Assembly (NCBI GenBank): GCA_937973555.1
Contig: CALJKL010000035.1
Coordinates: forward strand, 1 to 51,717
Direction: 5' to 3'
DNA length: 51,717 bases
Origin: an uncultured Flavobacteriales bacterium
GTDB lineage: Bacteria > Bacteroidota > Bacteroidia > Flavobacteriales > Weeksellaceae
How positions within the stretch are numbered: the first letter of the stretch is position 1; every line of letters begins with the position of its first letter. Below are positions 49,993-51,717 of this stretch, in pieces. A program made the translations under genes and the position numbers. A model generated the notes under the pieces. It saw only the letters and a program-made list of their open reading frames with translations. It searched no databases and was not told the origin of the DNA.

Positions 49993-50682
49993 ATGAAAAA
50001 CATCGTTGTCATAGGTTGTGGAAAAGGCATTGGATATGCTACAGCTCAAATGTTATCTAAAAACAACCATATTATTGGAATTTCAAAAACCCAACCTTCT
50101 AATTTCGATTTTGAATTTCATCAATTAGATATTACCAAAGAAAATCTAGATCACATTTCATTTCCAGACGTAATAGACGGACTGGTTTATGCACCGGGAA
50201 GTATTAACCTGAAGCCCTTTAACCGATTGAGTGAAGAAGATTTCATAAATGATTTTGAAATCAATGTTTTGGGCGCTGTAAAGAGTATTCAAAAACTTCT
50301 TCCCCACTTGAAAAAATCTGAAAGCGCGAGTATTGTCTTGTTCAGTTCTGTAGCTGCTAAGTTGGGAATGCCTTTTCATGCATCTATTGCTGCAAGCAAA
50401 AGCGCCATAGAAGGATTAACGAAAAGTCTTGCCGCAGAATTTTCAGCTCAAAAGATAAGAGTAAACGCTATAGCGCCTTCTCTTACAGACACCGCACTTG
50501 CAGCTTCCTTGCTTTCAACACCCGAAAGAAGAGAAGCATCTGCAAAAAGACATCCTCTACAAAGAATAGGAACGGGAGAAGACATGGCAAAAATGACCGC
50601 TTTTTTACTTTCTGACCAAGCCTCTTGGATTACAGGACAAATTATAGGAATAGACGGAGGAATGGGAGCTATGAAGCTTTAG
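49993..50682 (+). CDS. Short-chain dehydrogenase/reductase fold protein lacking the catalytic tyrosine
   Basis: The 229-residue product has an SDR Rossmann fold: VVIGCGKGIGYATAQML (TGxxxGxG-like), QLDIT, DGLVYAPGS (NNAG position), FEINVLGAVKSIQKLLPHL, SIVLFSSVAAKLGMPFH, and RVNAIAPSLTDT, IIGIDGGMG at the end. Where SDRs have YxxxK, this protein has IAASK: the lysine is present but the tyrosine is isoleucine, so normal oxidoreductase chemistry is unlikely or altered. The cofactor loop suggests NAD(P) binding. Last gene of the TetR-UbiB-SDR operon. Confidence 0.9.
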   Translation: MKNIVVIGCGKGIGYATAQMLSKNNHIIGISKTQPSNFDFEFHQLDITKENLDHISFPDVIDGLVYAPGSINLKPFNRLSEEDFINDFEINVLGAVKSIQKLLPHLKKSESASIVLFSSVAAKLGMPFHASIAASKSAIEGLTKSLAAEFSAQKIRVNAIAPSLTDTALAASLLSTPERREASAKRHPLQRIGTGEDMAKMTAFLLSDQASWITGQIIGIDGGMGAMKL

Positions 50683-50691
50683 AGCCTTTAT

Positions 50692-50832
50692 TTAATCCTT
50701 TGGTTTGTGCTTATGAGGTTTTAAGGTAGGATGTTTTGGTTTGGTCTCTGGTAAGACTCTTCTTCTTTTATCATCTGTACCATTATTTTTTTTTGGTTTT
50801 GGACCTGGCTTAATGGCTTTAATTATTTGCAT
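50692..50832 (-). CDS. Small, very basic Lys/Pro-rich protein (46 residues)
   Basis: The ATG at 50,830-50,832 opens a 46-codon frame beginning MQIIKAIKPGPKPKKNNG, with DDKRRRVLPETKPKHP in the middle and LKPHKHKPKD at the end. It is rich in Lys, Pro and His, with no hydrophobic segment. The base composition is not that of random AT-rich spacer, so I judge it a real gene. It is convergent with the SDR gene, with a 9-bp gap. Function unknown; nucleic-acid or ribosome binding is a guess from charge. Confidence 0.65.
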   Translation of the reverse strand: MQIIKAIKPGPKPKKNNGTDDKRRRVLPETKPKHPTLKPHKHKPKD

Positions 50833-50849
50833 ATTTTTTATTTATTTTT

Positions 50850-51146
50850 TTAATTCAGCCATAATTCTACGCCGCCGTGGTGGGAGCAGGTGCCTCCTCT
50901 GCTTTGGCTGAAGCTGTAGGTGCCGTCATAGCATTTTGCGGTGGCGCCGGCGGGTACTTCAGAAGCTTTAACGGGCGACTTTACTTTGTTGCCTTGGGAA
51001 TTGGTGTAAAATTTGTTTTTTTGTTTGGCGGTGTCTTGCTTTACTTGTTCTTTCTTAAAAGTGGGTTGCAAGAGTGGGTTGGTGTTAGCGGCCTGTGCTG
51101 TACTATTGAACAGCAAAAAAGCGGCTACCAAAATTACATTTCTCAT
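50850..51146 (-). CDS. Secreted DUF3761-domain protein
   Basis: This 98-residue precursor has a signal peptide (NVILVAAFLLFNSTAQA, predicted cut after AQA). Residues ~65-95 carry the DUF3761 motif GATAKCYDGTYSFSQSRGGTCSHHGGVE, split here as GATAKCYDGTYSFSQ and RGGTCSHHGG, with two cysteines that may form a disulfide. The family is found in secreted proteins of unknown function. It lies 17 bp upstream of the small basic protein gene on the same strand. Confidence 0.88.
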   Translation of the reverse strand: MRNVILVAAFLLFNSTAQAANTNPLLQPTFKKEQVKQDTAKQKNKFYTNSQGNKVKSPVKASEVPAGATAKCYDGTYSFSQSRGGTCSHHGGVELWLN

Positions 51147-51211
51147 GGGTTTTTGTTTTTATTAACCCCGAAATTATAGGCGAAACTCTTCTAAAACAAA
51201 TGTATGTGGCT

Positions 51212-51227
51212 CCAATTCATGAATTGG
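51212..51227. repeat. Palindromic repeat, copy 1
   Basis: CCAATTCATGAATTGG is a perfect 16-bp palindrome. Upstream (from ~51,170) the sequence AAATTATAGGC matches AAATTATAAGC ahead of copy 2, so a region of ~60 bp is shared. In frame it can read APIHELGL. The 51,147-51,327 stretch otherwise holds only the terminator at 51,247 and no supported gene. Confidence 0.6.
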
Positions 51228-51246
51228 GACTGGGTATTAAAACAAA

Positions 51247-51271
51247 AAACCACTGCTATGGCAGTGGTTTT
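51247..51271. terminator. Terminator-like hairpin
   Basis: AAACCACTGC and GCAGTGGTTT form a perfect 10-bp stem with loop TATG, flanked by an A run on the left and TTTT on the right, so it could function in either direction. No gene that would obviously use it is present; it follows palindromic copy 1 by 19 bp. Confidence 0.7.
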
Positions 51272-51327
51272 CGTTGCATAATGGGCATTTTTACTTTGAT
51301 GCCTTTTGAATTTATATAATACTCTTT

Positions 51328-51546
51328 GTGTTTTTTAGTGGTTCTTGTTACATCTCGGTCGAAAGTAGCTTGAGAAAAAATTTAGGGGAAGACGCTTCTC
51401 CAAAACTGAATAGGAATAAACAGACCAAAATGATAAAATTTCTCATGGATCATTTTATTTATTGGCACAAAATTATAAGCAAAAACAACCACATACAAAG
51501 GCTTATGGCACCAATTCACGAATTAGGACTTAAATATCCTAAATAA
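51328..51546 (+). CDS. Doubtful small ORF ending in the repeat
   Basis: A 72-residue frame with a GTG start inside AT-rich sequence; the middle contains KMIKFLMDHFIYWHKIISKNN and the end is LMAPIHELGLKYPK, encoded by palindromic copy 2. The same APIHELGL can be read from copy 1. I do not recognise a family. It may be the remnant of a larger repeated gene rather than a functional gene. Confidence 0.3.
   Translation: MFFSGSCYISVESSLRKNLGEDASPKLNRNKQTKMIKFLMDHFIYWHKIISKNNHIQRLMAPIHELGLKYPK
51511..51527. repeat. Palindromic repeat, copy 2
   Basis: CCAATTCACGAATTAGG matches copy 1 except for the centre base and one arm base; GGAC follows in both copies. The upstream 40 bp are also related to those of copy 1 (AAATTATAAGC, then ACATAC). 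Confidence 0.6.
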
Positions 51547-51692
51547 AAATACAGTCATGTTATTCATTGTATATTTTTTTTAGACATTTTTTCTATTATT
51601 CAATACCGAAAAGTAATTGGAATAATAATGAAACATTGATTAATAGTCTTTACCTTTAAAAAAGTTTGAAGAAAAAAATTAAAAGCAAAAAC

Positions 51693-51714
51693 GTCTCAAT
51701 TCAAGAATTGAGAC
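51693..51714. repeat. Palindromic repeat, copy 3, at the end of the window
   Basis: GTCTCAATTC and GAATTGAGAC form perfect 10-bp arms around AA. The core CAATTCA-GAATTG and the preceding AGCAAAAAC are shared with copy 2. The window ends 3 bp later, which is consistent with an assembly break at a repeated sequence. 51,547-51,692 holds no gene that I can support. Confidence 0.6.
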
Positions 51715-51717
51715 TTC

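Noticed and set aside
51200..51717. A CRISPR array at the right end
   Set aside because: The three palindromes are spaced irregularly (~299 and ~182 bp), differ in sequence, and have no uniform spacers or cas genes nearby.

Overview
Most of this window (about 2,575 to the end) is one continuous stretch of AT-rich chromosome from a Bacteroidota member, most likely class Flavobacteriia, family Weeksellaceae (Chryseobacterium-like). The evidence is the protein sequences, many promoters with the Bacteroidota -7 box TAnnTTTG, N-acyl-ornithine type arginine biosynthesis, short lipoprotein signal peptides and monomeric isocitrate dehydrogenase. The placement rests on family recognition and composition, not on a database search.

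The first 2.5 kb looks different. It starts with 15 bases of an Illumina adapter. A phage-like coding fragment follows, joined in frame to the first ~30 codons of an Rrf2 regulator. Next comes a richer-GC block (DUF486, mscL, cutA, tRNA-Lys with encoded CCA), then an AT-rich piece whose unknown protein runs in frame into a 5'-truncated YrdC/Sua5 gene. I read this as a mosaic or chimeric contig end, although real recombination at the tRNA cannot be excluded.

Layout of the main part: (i) 2.6-5.5 kb, tRNA modification (YrdC), yaaA, prmC and a rhomboid protease that may be frameshifted; (ii) 5.5-10.5 kb, topoisomerase IV subunits with a small membrane protein gene between them; (iii) 10.7-17.1 kb, FMN reductase, ychF, typA, tex, DUF465, tRNA-Arg; (iv) 17.3-24.2 kb, an amino-acid permease, DUF962, SPFH protein, dGTPase, MORN/TPR protein, DUF1003, Lrp/AsnC regulator; (v) 24.2-32.4 kb, a complete arginine cluster argH-argE-argB-argF'-argD-argC-argG plus a GNAT acyltransferase, in which position 90 of the transcarbamylase is Val and so suggests N-succinyl rather than N-acetyl intermediates; (vi) 32.5-40.8 kb, gcvP, a DnaJ-domain membrane protein, an unrecognised kinase-like protein, SRPBCC protein, tpx, monomeric icd; (vii) 40.9-45.3 kb, a nitrite/NO cluster: Rrf2 regulator, nirK, nirV, SCO, cytochrome c and the Ric/ScdA iron-sulfur repair protein, four of them lipoproteins; (viii) 45.5-50.7 kb, katG with a PerR/Fur-type box, then a divergent TetR-UbiB-SDR operon with its own palindromic operator; (ix) 50.7-51.7 kb, two small proteins and three related palindromic repeats at the end.

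The items that most deserve checking are the succinyl-type arginine cluster with its Cys-rich GNAT, the kinase-like protein at 36,360, the motif shared by the nirK and ric upstream regions, the two-copy ~87-bp intergenic element, the palindrome family at the right end, and the chimeric left end.
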